A stretch of DNA of 64,000 nt, from NCBI RefSeq assembly GCF_008728515.1, contig NC_044990.1, positions 67,002,879 to 67,066,878 of the forward strand, read 5' to 3'. Of this stretch, positions 1 to 10,888 are shown piece by piece. Both the position numbers and the translations under genes were made by a program. This stretch comes from Papio anubis (Eukaryota > Chordata > Mammalia > Primates > Cercopithecidae). How positions within the stretch are numbered: the first letter of the stretch is position 1; every line of letters starts with the position of its first letter. The notes under the pieces were generated by a model. It made no database searches, was not told where the DNA came from, and worked only from the letters and a program-made list of their open reading frames with translations.

Positions 1-1802
1 ACAAACTAATACAGTAAATTGGTACCAAGGTAGGGGCTGCTGCTATAAAGATACCCAAAAATGTGGAAACAACTTTGGAACTAGGTAACAAGCAGAAGTT
101 GGAACATTTTGGAGGGTTCAGAAGAAGACAGAAAGATGTGAGAAAGTTTAGAACTTCCTAGAGACTTGTTGAATAGCTTTGACCAAAATGCTGATAGTGA
201 GATGAGGAACTTATTGGGAAATGGAAAATAATTGACTATTGCTATGCTTTAACAAAGAGATTGGTGGCATTTTGTCCCTGCCCTAGAGATATGTGGAACT
301 TTGAACTTGAGAAAGATGATGTATGGTATCTGGAGGAAGAAATTTCTATGCAGCAAAGCATTCAAGAGGTGACAGAGCATAAAAGTGTAGAAAATTTGCA
401 GCCTGACAATGCAGTCGAATAGAAAAATTCAATGTCTGGGAAGAAATTCAAGCCAGCTGCAGAAATTTGCATAAGTAACAAGAAGTCAAATGCTAATTGC
501 CAAGGCAATGGGGAAAATGTTTCCAGGGCATGTTGCAGACATTCATGGCAGCCCTTTCCATCAGAGGCATGGAGGCCTAGGAGGAAAATATAGTTTCCTG
601 GGCTTAGTCTAGTGTTTCCCTGTTATGTGCAGCCTTGGGACCTGGTGCCCTGTGTCTCAATTGCTCCAGCTGTGGCTAAACGGGGGCATGGTACAGCTCA
701 GGCCATTGCTTCAGAGGATGCAAACCCAAAGCCTTGGCAGTTTTCACACGGTGTTGGTCCTTCAGGTGCACAGAAGACAAGAATTGAGGCTTGAAAACCT
801 CCACTTAGATTTCAGAAGATATGTGGAAGTGCCTGTGTGCCTGGATGTCCAGGCAGAAGTCTTCTGCAGTGATGGTGTCCTCATGGAAACCCTCTGCTGT
901 GGCAGTGCAGAAGGAAAATCTGGGTTAGAGCCCCCACACAGAATCCCCACTGGGGTACTGCCTAGTAGAGCTGTGAGAAGAGGGCCACCATCCTCCAGAC
1001 CCCAGAATGGTAGATCCACTGACAGCTTGCACCACGTGCCTAGAAAACCTGCAGACACTCAATGACACCTGTGAAAGCAGCCAGGAAGCAGGCAGTACCC
1101 TTCAAAGTCACAGGGATGGAGCTGCCCAAGGCCATAGGAGCTCACCTCTTATATCAGTGTGACTTGGATATGAGACATAGAGAAGATTATTTCAGAACTT
1201 TAAGGTTTAATGATTGCTCTATTAGATTGCAGACCTGCATTTGTAGCCCCTTTGTTTTGGTCAATTTCTCACTTGGAATGGGTGTATTTACTCAATGCCT
1301 GTATTCCCATCGTATCTAGGAAGTAACTAACTTCATTTTACATGCCCATTTTACATGCCCATAGGCGGAAGGGACTTGCCTTGTCTCAGATAAGACTTCA
1401 GACTTGGACTTTGGTTTAATGTTCTAATGAGTTAAGACTTTGGGGGACCATTGGGAAGGCATGATTGTGTTCTGAAATATAAGGACATGAGATTTGGGAG
1501 CAGCCAGGCATGGAATGATATGGTTTGCCTGTCTCCCCAACCAAATCTCATCTCAGATTTTAATCCCTACAATCCCCATGTATCATGGGGGGTAGCCAGT
1601 GGGAGGTAATTGAATCATGGGGACAGTTTTCCCCATGCTGTTCTCATGATAATGAGTGAGTTCTCATGGGGATGGTTTTTATAAATAACTGATATTTCCC
1701 CCACTAGCACTCATTCTCTCTCTTGCCACCCTGTGAAGAGGTGGTTTCCACCAAGATTGTAAGTTTCCCAAGGTTTCCTCTGCCATTCAGAACTGAGTCA
1801 AT
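1..1802 (+). mobile_element. THE1/MST (MaLR) provirus, 5' part outside window, 3' LTR truncated
   Basis: The first 13 bases are the tail of a 5' LTR, ending in the family-typical ACTAATACA. From 14 to 1515 runs the non-coding MaLR internal region (primer-site-like GGTACCA near 21, then the characteristic AAGATACC and GGCCTAGGAGGA segments). A 3' LTR starts at 1516 with TGATATGGTTTG and stops near 1802, short of its expected 3' end by roughly 80 bases. MaLR elements are non-autonomous ERVL relatives, so the open frames at 612-1319 are chance frames. The copy also lacks about 50 bases near position 200 that are present in the copy at 7245-9700. Confidence 0.88.
1516..1802 (+). repeat. 3' LTR of the first THE1/MST provirus, 3' truncated
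   Basis: Begins TGATATGGTTTG, contains the GGAGGTAATTGAATCATGG block and a TATAA-like ATAAATA near 1680, and breaks off after GAACTGAGTCAATAAA. The U5 end seen in the other LTRs of the window is missing. The flank 1803-1952 is AT-rich and unclassified. Confidence 0.85.
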
Positions 1803-1952
1803 AAAAAATGCCCTTATACATTTCAGTAAATATATGTGCCCAAGTTCAAAACAAAACAAAACCACAAAAAAATTAAGGTGTAATATAACATAAGCTATGT
1901 TATAGAATTCATGAAAAAATTATGTTTATTGTATTCATCTCAGGATGGTGAC

Positions 1953-2088
1953 TGTTATGGACTGAACATTGTGTTTTGCCAGAATTCATATGCTGAAGTT
2001 ATAACCTTCATGTGGCTATATTTAGAGTAAGGACATAATTATGATTAAATGCAGTCACAAGAGTGGGGCCCTGATTTGATAAGATTAG
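1953..2088 (+). repeat. MLT1-type MaLR LTR, left half (split by MST insertion)
   Basis: Starts TGTTATGGACTGAA and runs through the GGGGCCCTGAT block to GATAAGATTAG. The consensus order resumes at 4628, so the antisense MST provirus at 2089-4627 was inserted into it. Naming to MLT1 level is from memory; the subfamily is uncertain. Confidence 0.8.
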
Positions 2089-4627
2089 TGTGTTAGGCAA
2101 TTTGTGTCCCTATTGAGGAATATCTGAGTCTGGGTAATTTATAAAGAAAAGAGGTTTAATTGGCTTACAATTCCACAGGCTGTACAGAAAACATGGTGCC
2201 AGCATCTGTTTCTGGTGAGGACCTCAGGAAGCATAGAATCATGGCAAAAGGTGAAAGGGGAGTTGTTGTATCACATGGTGAGAGCAGGAGCAAGAAATAA
2301 GGGGAGGTGCCACACTCTTTTAAACAATCAAATCTTGTATGAACTCAAAGTGAGAACTCACATATCACAAAGGGGAGGTGCCACACTCTTTTAAACAAGC
2401 AAATCTTGTATGAACTCAAAGTGAGAACTCACGTATCACAAAGGGGATGGTGCTAAGCCATTCATGAGGGATTCATCCCCATGATCCAATCACCTTCCAC
2501 TAGGCCCCACTTCCAACACTGGGAATCACATCTCAACATGAGACATGGAGAGGACAAACATCCAAACTATATTATTTAACCCTTGCCGTTCAAATCTCAA
2601 GTCCTTCTCAAGTTTCAAAATACAATCATCACTTCCCAGTAGTCTTCCAAAGTCCTACTTCATTTCAGCATCAACTAAATCAAAAGTCCAAAGTCTCATC
2701 TGCAACTCAAGGCCAAGTTTCTTCTTCCTCTGAACCTGAAAATTCAAAACAAGTCATTTAATTTCAAGATACAATGGTGGTACAGGCATTGGGTAAAGAT
2801 TCCCTCTCCAAAAGGGAGAAATTGGACTTAAGAAAGTGACTGCAGGCCTTACACAAGTCTGAAATTCAGCAGGGCCGTCATTAAAGCTACAAAATAATCT
2901 CCTTTGACTCCACATCCCAAATCTGGGGCACACCAGTGCAAAGGGTGGGTTCCTGAGGCCTTGGGTAGCTCCCCTCCTCTGGCATTGCAGGGCGCAGCCC
3001 ATGGCTGCTCTTACAGGTTGGAATTGAGTACCTGTGGCTTTTCTAGGCGGGAATACAAGCTTCTTGAGGCTCTACCATTCTGGAATCTAAAGGGCTTCCC
3101 TCAGCTCCACTAGGAAGTAGACTGGTGGGGACCCTGTGTGGGGGCTTGAACCCCATATTTCTCCTTCACCCTGTCCTAGTAGAGGTTCTATGTGAGGGTT
3201 CTGCCCCTGTGGCAGGCTTCTGCCTGGGAACCCAGGCTACTTATACATTCTCTGAAACCTAGGGGATGCTTCCAAGCCACCTTCATGCTTGCATGTTGTG
3301 TGCCTGCAGACTTAATAAAATGTGGAAGCTGCCAAGGCTTATAGCTTGTACCTTCTGGAGTGCTGGTCCACAGTATATCTGGGGACCTTTGAGCCACTGC
3401 TAGAGCTACAGCAGTTGAGATGATGGGAGCAGTTTCCTGAGGCTGTGCAGGGAAATGGGGACATGGACCTGGCCCCTGAAGGCTTTTTTTTTTTAATTCT
3501 AGGCCTCTAGACCTGTCCTGAGAGGTGCTGCCTTGAATATCCCCGAAATGCCTTTGAGGCGTTTTTCTGATTCTCTTGTATATTAGCACGTTGCTCTCTT
3601 TTAGCCATGCTACTCTCTCTAGCAAGTGGCTGCCCTGCAGCCCACTTGTATTTCTCTCCTGAAAAATGCCTATTCCTTTCCTATCAAATGGCCGGGCTGC
3701 ACATTTTCCACGTTTTTATGCTTTACTTCCCTGTTATATATAAGTTCTAACATGTTTTGCCCCCATCTATGATTGTACGTTTTCAGAAGCAGCCACAGTG
3801 CTTCTTGAATGCTTTGTTGGTTTGAAGTTTCTTCCACCAAATAACTTCAGTCATAATTTTTAAGTTCAGACTTACACAGATTCCTAGGATGTGGAAACAA
3901 TGCAGCCAAGCTCTTTGCAAGGATGTAACATGGGTGACCTTTACTCCAATTCCCTATAACTTCCTTTTTTTCCATCTGAGACTTCATCGGCCTAGCCATC
4001 ACTGACCATATTTTATCAGCATTTTGGTCCCAATCACTTTAGCAGTCTCTAAGAAGTTCTAAAGTTTTTCTCAGCTTCCTGTCGTCTTCTGAGTCCACCA
4101 AACTCTTCCAACCTCTGCCCATTACCCAATGCCAAAGCTGCTTTCACATGCTCAGGTATCTTTTTAGCAATGTTTTACTTCGAGTACCATTTTTTTTGTG
4201 TTAGGCTGTTTATGTTGTTATAAAGAAATACCTGAGACTGGGTAATTTACAAAGAAATAGAAGCTTCATTGATCCACAGTTCTGCAGGCTCACAGGAAGT
4301 ATGAGCCTATGGTTCTGCAGGCTATACAGAAATATCTAATTCTGGCAAAGGCCTCAGGAAGCTTACAGTTATGGTAGAAAGGGGAGCTGGTATACCATAC
4401 AGCAAGAATGAGAGTAAAAGAGTGTGGGGAAATACCATGTTCTTTTTAACAAAAAAAAATATTGCATGAAATCAGAGTAAGAACTCACTTGTCACCAAGG
4501 GGATGGTGCTAAGCCATTCATGAGGGATCTGCTTACATGATCCTATCACCTCCCACCAGGCCCCACTTCCAACACTAGGAATCACAACTCATACCATTTA
4601 GAAGGAAAAAATATCCACACTGTATCG
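2089..4627 (-). mobile_element. Complete antisense MST-type MaLR provirus
   Basis: Two antisense LTRs, both starting TGTGTTAGGC (2089-2574 and 4197-4627), flank about 1.6 kb of antisense MaLR internal sequence (2575-4196). A 5-bp target duplication is readable: ATTAG at 2084-2088 and ATTAA at 4628-4632, one mismatch. The host is the MLT1 LTR at 1953-2088/4628-4874. The left LTR (3' LTR in element orientation) carries a 71-bp tandem duplication that the other LTR lacks. There is no coding capacity; the 145-codon antisense frame at 3188-3625 is in non-coding internal sequence. Confidence 0.9.
2299..2440. repeat. 71-bp tandem duplication inside MST LTR
   Basis: Two adjacent 71-base units (2299-2369 and 2370-2440) differ at only two positions, AATCA/AAGCA and ACATATC/ACGTATC. 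The partner LTR at 4197-4627 has a single unit, so the duplication arose after integration. Confidence 0.95.
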
Positions 4628-4874
4628 ATTAATATCCATAGAAAACAGAGACCAGAAAATTTTCTCTCCATCTACGCATGTAAATTCAGCCAGGCCATGT
4701 GAGGATGTAGTAAGAGCGGTTGTCTGTGAGCCAGAAAGAGGGCTTTAAACAGAAATCATCCCTGCCAGACCTTGATCTGAAAGTTCTAGACTTCAAAACT
4801 ATGGGAAAATAAATATCTGTTGTTTAATTCACACAGTCTGTGATATTTTATCACAGCCTAAGCAGATTAATATA
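4628..4874 (+). repeat. MLT1-type LTR, right half
   Basis: Continues the LTR begun at 1953: GGCCATGTGAGGATG block, CCTTGATCTGAAAG, AAATAAATATCTGTTGTTTAA, then a terminal GCAGATTAATATA. This is the standard 3' end of MLT1 LTRs. No outer target duplication could be recognised. Confidence 0.82.
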
Positions 4875-4970
4875 ATAAATTTTAGCTAATTTTAATTTTT
4901 AAATATATTTTTGATTTCTCTTGTAATTTTAAAAATAACTAATCACATAGAGAATGTTTTGTGACTTCTA

Positions 4971-5300
4971 GACAGGAGTGGTGGCTCACGCCTGTAATCC
5001 CAGCACTTTGGGAGGCCGAGGCATGTAGACCACTTCAGGTCAGGAGTTCAAGACCAGCCTGGCCAACTTGGGGAAACTATGTCTCTACTATTTAAAAAAA
5101 AAAAAAAAATTAGCTGGGCATGGTGATGCACACCTGTAATCCCAGCTTCTTGGGGGCTGAGGCACGAGAATCACTTGAACCCGGGAGGCAGAGGTTGTAC
5201 TGAGCCAAGATTACACCACTGTACTCCAGCCTGGGTGAGAGAGCAAGACTCCATCTCAAAAAACAACAACAACAACAACAAAAAACAACAAAAAAAGAGC
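4971..5300 (+). mobile_element. Alu (AluS-like), full length
   Basis: Both monomers are present (GGCTCACGCCTGTAATCC at 4982, middle A-run at about 5093-5109, right monomer ending CTCCATCTC) with an A-rich (CAA)n tail. The target duplication TTTTGTGACTT lies at 4957-4967 and 5302-5312. The minus-strand frames at 5110-5406 are Alu antisense frames. Confidence 0.95.
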
Positions 5301-5312
5301 TTTTTGTGACTT

Positions 5313-7244
5313 GTTTCTTTATGTGACTTATAATTATTACTCTTTGAAGTAAGTAAATCCCTCTTAAACACTGAATTTTGTGCCTTACACATAACGCCAT
5401 CCTCATGTACTAGTCAGATACATTCCATCAAAGTATATTTTTCAACATTAACATTTTTAATCAACAGTACTAGTGTTTAATTGCCTAAATTTCTGCATAT
5501 AGCAATTAAAAATATCTCATTTCATAAATATAGATATGGAAGAAATCATATTTTTTATTTCAGTGAGTCTGAATTTTACTTAGAATCTTTTTTCCCCCAG
5601 TCTGTCAAATTTAGTCTCGATAAATAAATTTTAGAGTTTCTCATCATCTCATTCTGGATAGGACAGAATAATCTGTAAAGCCCTTAAGGAAAATCAAGTA
5701 ATATGTGTGTTTTGTTTTTAAACAGGGGAGAATCTTTGTCCTTGTTCATCATCTAATGATATTTGTGACAAATCTTTATTTTAGACTGCAGTATACCTTC
5801 CTCACTAAAAGTTCTTTCCAGGCTGTTTAGCCCATCTCTCATCGGTATGTGGGAAATAGTTATTCTCATCTAAGGACATGTCTGCCATCTCAAATCTCCT
5901 GCTTCTGCTATTTCTGAGTCATGATGTGTGCATAGCTTTGCTGCTTCCCCAAATTCTACCCAGAAGTACAGAACTGTCCTATTCTGATATACATTTTCCT
6001 AAAACTTTTTGTTTCATGTTTTTTGGATTTATATTTTCCCCTACTCCTTTCTGCATGCTGTAGGCATTACCCTAGGAGCAAGTGGAGGTCCGAAGGATGA
6101 ATGGACGAAATTTAGCTCTCTTTGTCAGTAGCTTACCACAATTTCCCACCAAGACATTACTTTTATTTCCTCATAGTCTATGGTATTCTCAGTTTCTAAT
6201 GTCTGGTATAAACATTATTTATTTTCACTTCAGTATGTTGGTTTTGATATTGAAAAAAAATGTGTTTTTCCGAACTCTTTTCTCAGTAAAAAGTCAAGGA
6301 TAGGCAGTTTTGTATTCTATCATGCTATTCATTCACTGTTATATTGAGAGAGAAAAAAGATATGAGCAAACTGAACATGGAAGAGGAAATGAAAAGGATG
6401 TTCAAAAGAAAATAATCAGTTAATATTGTAAATATTATCCTGCTGAAAATCAGCACTTTGCTATCAGCCAGCAAAGTAATCTGAAGAGAATAGAGATTAA
6501 TTTTGTTCAGGGGAATTGTAGTGATAGTGAAACAAAAGGTTATACCAAGGGAAATTATTATACTTAAAAAATTGTCTAGAAAATTAATTTCAAATACAAA
6601 GCAAATCAAATATCTTTGACAATATATTTTAAAACGAAGAGATGAATGGATGTTCAGAATTAGATATAGCTTTTGGCCAATGTTTTCAACTTTCTGTCTC
6701 AAATTTGGAAATATGATTCAATTCTGATTTTACATCCTTTTTTTTTTTTTTTTTTTGCTCCTTTACCAACTTGTTCTGGAAATAAACAAATGTTCCTAGC
6801 TTAATATATAGACTCTTCCTGGAGGAAGGGAGGAGGCTGTGTGGCACAAAGCTAGAACAAAGAGAAAGTATGTGACAAGAGAAGGAAAGATGTGTAAAAT
6901 TACAGGAAATAAAAAATATAGTAGTTGCATCATTTCAAATGTTATCTCTGCTTCAACTTATTTGCAAGAATAGTTTTAAATGTTCATTTTGTAGCTTTCA
7001 AAGTGAAGGCATTTTTATATTTAGTATTTAAAAATCATAGTGTGCATTTTTTATGTTCAGTTTTTTGTTTTCCGCTAATGTGATGTATCTGACTTTGTGA
7101 CTACTGTGGTAATACACTCAATGAAAAGGCTAGAGAAGAATATGTTTAAAATTCTGACACATAGTTCAGATATGGCTTCCAAACATCCTGCTGTCTACTA
7201 CAAATGTGCAGAAGTTACCTTCGTCCTTCCTGGTTATAGGGGTC
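5313..7244. other. AT-rich unclassified interval
   Basis: No gene or nameable repeat recognised. The longest frame (6325-6702, minus) has hydrophobic AT-driven composition and no recognisable domain. A T-tract lies at about 6740-6757 and could be a retroposon tail, but the sequence after it was not identified. Confidence 0.5.
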
Positions 7245-7611
7245 TGATATGGTTTGACTGTGTCCTCACCTAAATGTTATCTTGAATTGTAGCTCCATAA
7301 TTCCCACATGTTGTGGGAGGGAGCCAGTGGGAGATAATTAAGTCTTGGGGGTTGTTTTCCCCATTCTGTTCTCGTGGTAGGGAATGAGAAAGTCTCAAAA
7401 GAGCTGATGGTTTTATAAGGGGAAACCCCTTTCACTTGGATCTCAATCTCTCTCCTGTCTGCTGCCATGTAAGTTGTGCCTTTTACCTTTTGCCATGATT
7501 GTGAGGCCTCCCCAGCCACGTGGAACTGTGAGTTCATTAAACCTCGTTTTCTTTATAAATTATTCTATCTCATGTATGTCTTTATCAGAAATGTAAAAAC
7601 AGACTAAGGCA
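7245..7611 (+). repeat. 5' LTR of THE1-type provirus
   Basis: 367 bases, starting TGATATGGTTTGACTG. Contains a TATAA-like TTTTATAAGGGG near 7411 and the CCAGCCACGTGGAACTGTGAG block. The end was set by comparison with the 3' LTR at 9338-9700. Confidence 0.9.
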
Positions 7612-8344
7612 GTAAATTGGTACCAGGAATAGAGCTCTGCTAAAAAGTTACCTGAAAATGTGGAATTGACTTTGGAACTGTGTAACAGAGGTTGAAACAG
7701 TTTGGAGGGCTCAGAAGACAGAAAAATATGGAAAAGTTTGGGACTTCCCTGAGACTTGTTAAATGGCTTTGAACAAGATGCTGATAATGATATGGGCAAT
7801 GAAATCCAGGTTGAAGTGGTTTCAGATGGAGATGAGGAACTTGTTGGGAACTGGAGCAAAGATGACTCTTCTTTATGTTTTAATAAAGAAACTGGCAGCA
7901 TTTTGCCCCTGCCGTAGAGTTTAGTGAAACTTTGAACTTGAGAGAGATGATTTAGGGTATCTGGCAGAGGTAATTTCTAAGCATCAAAGCATTCAAGAGG
8001 TGACTTCTGTGCTGTTAAAGGCATTATTTTAAAAGGGAAACAAAGCATAATGGTTTGTAAAATCTGCAGCTTGACAATGCAATAGAAAATACAATCCCAT
8101 TTTCTGAGAAGAAATTCAAGTCAGCTGCAGAAATCTGCATGAGTAAGGAGGAGTCCAATGTTAATCACCAAGACAATGGGAAAAAATGTCTCCAGGGCAT
8201 GTCAGAGAGCTTTGCAGCATCCCCTCCCATCAGAGACCCAGAGGCCTAGGAGAAAAAGTCTCAGGGTCCCTCTGCTGTGTGCAGCCTAGAGACTTGGTGC
8301 CCTGCATCCCAGCCACTCCAATCACAACTAAAAAGGGCCGAGGT

Positions 8345-8652
8345 GGCCGGGGGCAGTGGCTCACGCCTGTAATCCCAGCACTTTGGGAGGCTGAGATGGG
8401 TGAATCACAAGGTCAGGAGATCGAGACCATCCTGGCTAACACAGTGAAGTCCCATCTGTACTAAAAATACAAAAAAATTAGCCAGGTGTGGTGGCAAGCG
8501 CCTGTAGTCCCTGCTACTCGGGAGGCTGAGGCAGCAGAATGGCATGAATCCAGAAGGCCGAGCTTGCAGTGAGCCGAGATTGCACCACTGCACTCCAGCC
8601 TGGGTGACAGAGTGAGACTGAATCCCAAAAAAATTTAAAAAAAAAAAAATAA

Positions 8653-8691
<39 letters not shown>
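8345..8691 (+). mobile_element. AluY-like element nested in THE1 internal region
   Basis: Starts GGCCGGGGGCAGTGGC, with AluY-type GACCATCCTGGCTAACAC and GAGCTTGCAGTGAG. The tail is an A-run followed by about ten AAAT units (8650-8691). The flanks AAAAGGGCCGAGGT and AAAAGAGTCAAGAT look like a decayed 14-bp target duplication of the internal sequence. The insertion falls within the expected internal-region order. Confidence 0.93.
8650..8691. repeat. (AAAT)n microsatellite in Alu tail
   Basis: About ten consecutive AAAT units at the 3' end of the Alu. Pure and long, so probably length-polymorphic. Confidence 0.95.
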
Positions 8692-9337
8692 AAAGAGTCA
8701 AGATAAGCTCTGACCATGGCTTCAGAGGGTTCAAGTCCCAAGTCTTGGCAACTTTTTTGTGGTGTTGAGGCTGTGGGTGCAGAGGCTCCCCACTGGGGCA
8801 CTGCCTAGTGGAGCTGTGAGAAGAGGGCCACTGTCCTCTAGACTCCAGCACTGTGTGACTGGAAAAGCTGCAGACACTCAAACCCAGCCCTTGAAAGCAA
8901 CTGGGAGGGAGACTGCACCCTGCAAGCCACAGGGGTGGAGCTGCCCAAGATCGTGGGAACCCAACTCTTATATCCGCATGACTTGGATGTGAGACCTGGG
9001 GTCCAAGGAGATCATCTTGGAGCTTTAAGATTTAACAACCCCACTGGATTTCGGACTTGCATGGGACCTGTAGCCCCTTGATTTAGGCCATTTTCTACCA
9101 TTTGGAATGGCTGTATTTACCAAATGCCTGTATCCCCATTGTATCTAGGGAGTAACTAACTTGCTTTTGATTTTACAGGCTCATAGGTGGACTGGACTTG
9201 CCTTGTCTCAGATGAGACTTTGGACTGTGGACTTTTGAGTTAATGCTGAAATGACTTAAGACTTTGGGGGACTCTTGGGAAGACATGATTGGTTTTGAAA
9301 TGTGAGGACATGAGATTTGGGAGCAGCCAGGGCAGAA

Positions 9338-9700
9338 TAATATGGTTTTGCTGTTTCCCCACCCAAATCTCATTCTGCATTATAGCTTCCATAATTGCCA
9401 TGTGTTGTAGGAGAAATCCACTGGAAGATAATTGAATTATGGGAGCAGTTTCCTTCACACTGTTTTGTGGTAGTGAATAAGTCTCACAAGATCTGACTGT
9501 TTTATAAGGGGAAAACCCTTTCACCTGGATCTCATTGTCTCTCTTATCTGCCACCATGTAAGACATGCCTTTTGCCTTCTGCCATGATTATGAGACTTCC
9601 CCAGCCACATGTAACTGTGAGTCCATTAAACTTCCTTTTCTTTATAAATTACCCAGACTCAGGTATTTCTTTATCAGCTACATAAGAACAGACTAATACA
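9338..9700 (+). repeat. 3' LTR of THE1-type provirus
   Basis: 363 bases from TAATATGGTTTTGC to ACAGACTAATACA. It aligns along its length with the 5' LTR at 7245-7611. Confidence 0.9.
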
Positions 9701-10873
9701 GGTTCCAAGTGAGCTTAGTCGCATACCTTTTTTAAGCCAAAAACTGTAAGAAAAGCAGAAATAATTTGAAAAAGCATAAATATAGTTATAATGGGATACA
9801 TAAATAAAATCTCCTTCAGATTTATCAATTTTAGTGTATCACAAACAAAAAAATAATAAAAAGTAAAAACAGAGAAAACAGTACAATAGAGCTTTAAATC
9901 TTTCAAACCCAGAACAAATATTTTTGTAAGTCTTTGTAATGTCTACAAAAATTTTCAAATAGTTAACCACAAAAAATCTTACACTTATAATAAGTATTCA
10001 TAGTCTTTTTTTCATCTTTAATGAGGTAATGAGGAGTCCTAAATGACCAAGTGTTATTCATAGCTTGAAGTTTATTAAAATTCTTACAACTTGGTTTATT
10101 AGATGTGTATTCATATTCCTAATTCAAAATCAGTATCTCAAATTTGCAGAGCCAAAAGTTGTGAGGATTTAACAAAAATTCTACAGGTGAGTCACAAGGA
10201 CTTACAAAGAGCTGGGGCAATATTACTCCTGAAGTCACAAATTCTAGTAATTTGGGACACAGCACTATATTTCAGTTCGTATACTGCATCCTAGAGAAAA
10301 GCATTGCAACACACAGGGTCTTGTTTCCAGGCTGGCAAATTAACTCAGATTTATAAGGCATTCTACCATTTTACTAGGTTGGCTACTTCTAAATAGCAAG
10401 ATATCTACCACCACCAATAAGTCTCAAGATTGTACATTCATATCTTATTTGCCAGGGTACTAAAATCATCTGAAACTTCTTCCCACTTCCATCTGGTGGT
10501 TGTTGCTGACTTTCAACTGGACTGTCAACTTTTCTCTACTTGGACTTCTCTATGTTTCTCTCCCTGTAAACTAATTTGGGCTTTCTTATAGCATAGTTGT
10601 TGGGTTCCAAGACTGTGTGTCCTGAGAAAAAGTAAGGACAGCAAGAGCTGTAATATTTTTTAGTACCTTGCTTTAGAAAATATTACTTCTATTGCAGTGT
10701 ACACATTAGAAATTAGAAATTAAGGTGACCCTACATTTGAGGAGAAAGAAAGTATGCTCAAATATAGTTTAGAGAATTGACCAAAATGACCAAAATATGT
10801 GCAGACCTTTTTGTTGACCTCCGGCCACATGATATTTACACCACTTGCATATAAAAAATATATATCCCACTTT
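9701..10873. other. Unclassified interval, possible old LTR remnant near 10560-10660
   Basis: AT-rich sequence without a convincing coding frame. A stretch around 10560-10660 (AACTAATTTGGGC, then GTTGGGTTCCAAGA) resembles an old LTR-type mammalian repeat that I cannot name. The rest shows nothing recognisable. Confidence 0.4.
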
Positions 10874-10888
10874 CTAAGACCCATTTTC

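Larger units (their letters stand above)
7245..9700 (+). mobile_element. Complete THE1-type MaLR provirus with nested Alu
   Basis: 5' LTR 7245-7611, internal region 7612-9337, 3' LTR 9338-9700. Both LTRs start T(G/A)ATATGGTTT and end in ACTAAGGCA or ACTAATACA. The flanking 5-mers are GGGTC (7240-7244) and GGTTC (9701-9705), one mismatch. The internal region continues directly from the LTR with GTAAATTGGTACCA, as in the first provirus. It lacks about 190 bases that the first provirus carries around 770-948 (junction near 8780), and is interrupted by an Alu at 8345-8691. Confidence 0.93.

Noticed and set aside
612..1319. Three plus-strand frames (60-146 codons) as a possible gene
   Set aside because: They lie wholly inside the non-coding internal region of a THE1/MST provirus, overlap in different frames, and show no domain.
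2754..3625. Antisense frames of 82 and 145 codons
   Set aside because: They are in the antisense internal region of the MST provirus, which has no known protein product.
8405..8881. 158-codon minus-strand frame with a hydrophobic run
   Set aside because: It spans an antisense Alu and its AAAT tail (the LFIYLFIYLF pattern is the translated microsatellite) and runs into THE1 internal sequence.
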